DNA from: Actinomycetota bacterium
Lineage (GTDB): Bacteria > Zhuqueibacterota > Zhuqueibacteria > Residuimicrobiales > Krinioviventaceae
Direction of reading: 5' to 3'
DNA: 8,916 nt
Assembly: GCA_011682565.1 (NCBI GenBank)
Contig: JAACEJ010000102.1
Coordinates: 1 to 8,916, forward strand
The notes beneath the pieces are model-generated. The model had not been told where the DNA came from. It was given only the letters and a program-made list of their open reading frames with translations, and made no database searches. Within the stretch, counting starts at the first letter, position 1, and every line of letters starts with the position of its first letter. Both the position numbers and the translations under genes were made by a program. Shown piece by piece: positions 7,257 to 8,916 of this stretch.

Positions 7257-7606
7257 CTAACCCTGTAACTTCGATGTTCTTTTACAAACATCGCTCTTGT
7301 TGCGCCTTGCTTTTGCCGCAGAGAGTGGTGATTTTGAAAATTTATGAATTATGCAGGTTAGTTTGTAACAATATTTTTTAACCATGTGCTTTGTTCCATC
7401 TTTGCGGCAAAGGTTTTATTCGGACTTTTGCTCTGGCAAATTAAGGGAAAAGAATTTAAAAGCTGCAAAATGCTTGATTCCTATGGATACCTTTTTTACA
7501 TTCCAACTTCTCAAACAGGCGTTGTATTGAGCGATGTAAAATGAAGTTATTCCAAGTAGAGAGTACCAGGTTGATGGTGCTTGCAAAAATGAATCAGTAA
7601 TCTTTT
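7257..7606. other. Gene-free leader before mtaB with hairpin and short repeats
   Basis: About 350 bases contain no supported gene. A perfect seven-base-pair hairpin, CGATGTT (7272-7278) with AACATCG (7287-7293), lies 15 bases outside the start of the minus-strand ORF. TTTGCCGCA (7312-7320) and its exact reverse complement TGCGGCAAA (7403-7411) form a distant inverted pair. Near-direct repeats GCTGCAAAATG (7462-7472) and GCTTGCAAAAATG (7579-7591) also occur. I looked for a cobalamin riboswitch B12 box and a clear sigma-70 promoter and found neither. Confidence 0.5.
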
Positions 7607-7613
7607 AAAGGAG
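7607..7613 (+). promoter_or_regulatory. Ribosome binding site of mtaB
   Basis: AAAGGAG lies eight bases before the ATG at 7622. It fixes the start of the methyltransferase gene, whose residue numbering then coincides with that of the archaeal protein. Confidence 0.85.
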
Positions 7614-7621
7614 AATAATCT

Positions 7622-8916
7622 ATGAAATTTCACAAACTTTGCATCCGGGATAAAGACGAGTTGATGTTTGGTCTGGCTCCACATCCGGTCAAAACCAATC
7701 GAGGACTGGAAATTGGCGGCGGTCATGTTTACACCGAGCTTAATTTTACATTACCGCCCATGAAGGTGAATCAAGGGACATTGCCCGAGATTTCCAAAAT
7801 GTACAAGACCATCGTAACAGAGGCTATTGAAAGAGCGATCCATCTCGACTCCAAAGGCGTTATCTTTGAATTCGAAACGTTGCTTGAGATGACTCTTAAT
7901 CCGGATATAGGCGTGGAACTCGTCAAAGTGATGAACGATGTTTGTGAAGAGAATTTTCAAAAGAACGGATTCAAAAGCGAAATCCGATTAACGCCCAATG
8001 ATATCCGTGATTATGAGCGCCCGCCCAAGATGCGTACCGGACCGTACATTGAAAAAATTCTCGAGCTGTTTGACCGGGGCGCCGAGAGTGGCGGCAACCT
8101 TCTTTCCATTGAAAGCACGGGCGGCAAAGAAATTTTTGATGATGCTGTTATGATGTGCGATATGCGCCAGTGTATTTTTTCTTTATCCGTACTCGGAATT
8201 CGAGACATGAAACTTTTGTGGGAAAATATTGTCAAAATTGCTCGCACGCGTGGGAAAATTGCCGGTGGTGACACGGCGTGTGGCTTTGGCAATACAGCCA
8301 TGGTACTGGCGGAGAAACAATACATCCCTAAAATTTTTGCCGCCATTGTACGGGTGGCGACTGTGGTGCGCTCTCTCATTGCTGTTGAGCAGGGTGCAAC
8401 CGGTCCCGATAAAGATTGTGCTTATGAAGGTCCTTTTCTCAAGGCCATTACCGGAATTCCAATTTCCATGGAAGGCAAGACGGCGGCCTGCGCTCATTTC
8501 AGTGCGCTTGGAAATATTTCAGGCGCGTGTGCCGATATGTGGAGCAACGAGTCTGTACAAAACATCAAATTGCTCAGCGGCATGGCTCCGACTGTTTATC
8601 TGGAACAACTGGAATATGATGTGCGCCTGATGAATACGGCATTAGACAAAGATCGAACAGCAGCACGAGCGCTTCGCGATTTGATGGTCGACTCGGATGC
8701 TTATGGTGATCCGCAGGCACTTATTCTTGCACCGGAAAATGTTATCACCATTGCACAAGAAATTGTAAAAGGAGAAACCTATCTCCAGGCCACAATTAAC
8801 GGATGTCTCAAAGCTTTGGATATCATTGAAGAAGCAGTGAAGGAAAATGCTCTCAAGCTGGAAGAAAGAGAAAAATCCTGGATTAATAAAATTCGCGATG
8901 AGATAATTAGTATCCC
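7622..8916 (+). CDS. mtaB: Methanol:corrinoid methyltransferase MtaB (3' end outside the window)
   Basis: MtaB is the cytoplasmic zinc enzyme that activates methanol and transfers its methyl group to the Co(I) corrinoid of MtaC. MtaA or a methyltetrahydrofolate-forming partner then moves the methyl on. The visible 431 residues run from the ATG to the window edge without a stop, and the archaeal enzyme has about 460. Characteristic blocks are LLSIESTGGKE (160-170), AGGDTACGFGNTAM (214-227), GPDKDCAYEG (261-270), AITGIPISMEGKTAACAH (275-292), WSNESV (307-312) and LMNTAL (336-341). The zinc ligands known from Methanosarcina barkeri MtaB (Glu164, Cys220, Cys269) correspond to Glu164, Cys220 and Cys266 here, so the enzyme should be active. 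The N-terminal FGLAPHPVKT (16-25) fits the family. ATA is used for only about 2 of 40 isoleucines, unlike the outer-membrane genes to the left. mtaC would be expected downstream. Related MttB/MtgB-type methyltransferases are a different superfamily and do not fit. Confidence 0.93.
   Translation, partial: MKFHKLCIRDKDELMFGLAPHPVKTNRGLEIGGGHVYTELNFTLPPMKVNQGTLPEISKMYKTIVTEAIERAIHLDSKGVIFEFETLLEMTLNPDIGVELVKVMNDVCEENFQKNGFKSEIRLTPNDIRDYERPPKMRTGPYIEKILELFDRGAESGGNLLSIESTGGKEIFDDAVMMCDMRQCIFSLSVLGIRDMKLLWENIVKIARTRGKIAGGDTACGFGNTAMVLAEKQYIPKIFAAIVRVATVVRSLIAVEQGATGPDKDCAYEGPFLKAITGIPISMEGKTAACAHFSALGNISGACADMWSNESVQNIKLLSGMAPTVYLEQLEYDVRLMNTALDKDRTAARALRDLMVDSDAYGDPQALILAPENVITIAQEIVKGETYLQATINGCLKALDIIEEAVKENALKLEEREKSWINKIRDEIISI

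Noticed and set aside
7384..7530. 48-residue plus-strand frame upstream of mtaB
   Set aside because: No Shine-Dalgarno, no recognisable similarity, and it ends before the mtaB binding site. Nothing but openness supports it.
7530..7545. TAAAAT as a -10 box for mtaB
   Set aside because: No acceptable -35 element lies 16-18 bases upstream, and such hexamers are expected by chance in this AT-rich leader.
7430..7621. Possible cobalamin riboswitch ahead of the corrinoid-dependent gene mtaB
   Set aside because: No B12-box-like sequence and no extended conserved stem set were seen. Only short hairpins and AT-rich leader are present.
8229..8630. 133-residue open frame on the plus strand and several minus-strand frames at 7751-8497
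   Set aside because: They lie wholly inside mtaB, whose own frame shows strong family motifs throughout. They are out-of-frame shadows.

Overview
The window looks like part of a chromosome from a Gram-negative bacterium of the FCB type (Bacteroidetes/Ignavibacteria/Calditrichota/KSB1-like lineages). Three signs support this: a TonB-dependent receptor with an N-terminal carboxypeptidase-regulatory-like domain, a PorV/PorQ (UPF0164) outer-membrane protein, and a secreted protein ending in an FlgD/type IX-sorting-like module. The exact phylum cannot be fixed from this window.

Layout. Positions 1-158 are an AT-rich leader with repeated half-sites. Positions 159-6513 hold three co-directional genes, each with its own Shine-Dalgarno and with no terminator between them: a 1032-residue TonB-dependent receptor, a 724-residue secreted Fn3/sorting-domain protein of unknown function, and a 327-residue PorV-like barrel. 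A reasonable reading is an outer-membrane uptake/secretion unit: an importer, an exported surface protein, and a PorV-like factor that in known type IX systems handles cargo carrying such C-terminal domains. Positions 6514-7621 hold no confident gene. They contain a run of strong hairpins (6516-6626, probably a dispersed palindromic repeat), a minus-strand fragment resembling the nucleophile elbow of an alpha/beta hydrolase (6644-6811), a minus-strand ORF of 85-107 residues that I cannot identify (6933-7256), and a leader with a further hairpin. From 7622 to the right edge runs a 3'-truncated gene for MtaB, the zinc-dependent methanol:corrinoid methyltransferase, with all three expected zinc ligands in place.

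The most notable point is mtaB in what otherwise looks like an FCB-type genome. It suggests methanol-dependent methyl metabolism through a corrinoid protein (MtaC), whose gene would be expected just past the right edge. Its isoleucine codon use differs visibly from the outer-membrane operon, and it follows a repeat-rich stretch with gene remnants, so arrival by transfer is plausible but not shown. I see no CRISPR array, tRNA, rRNA, intact transposase or known defence system.
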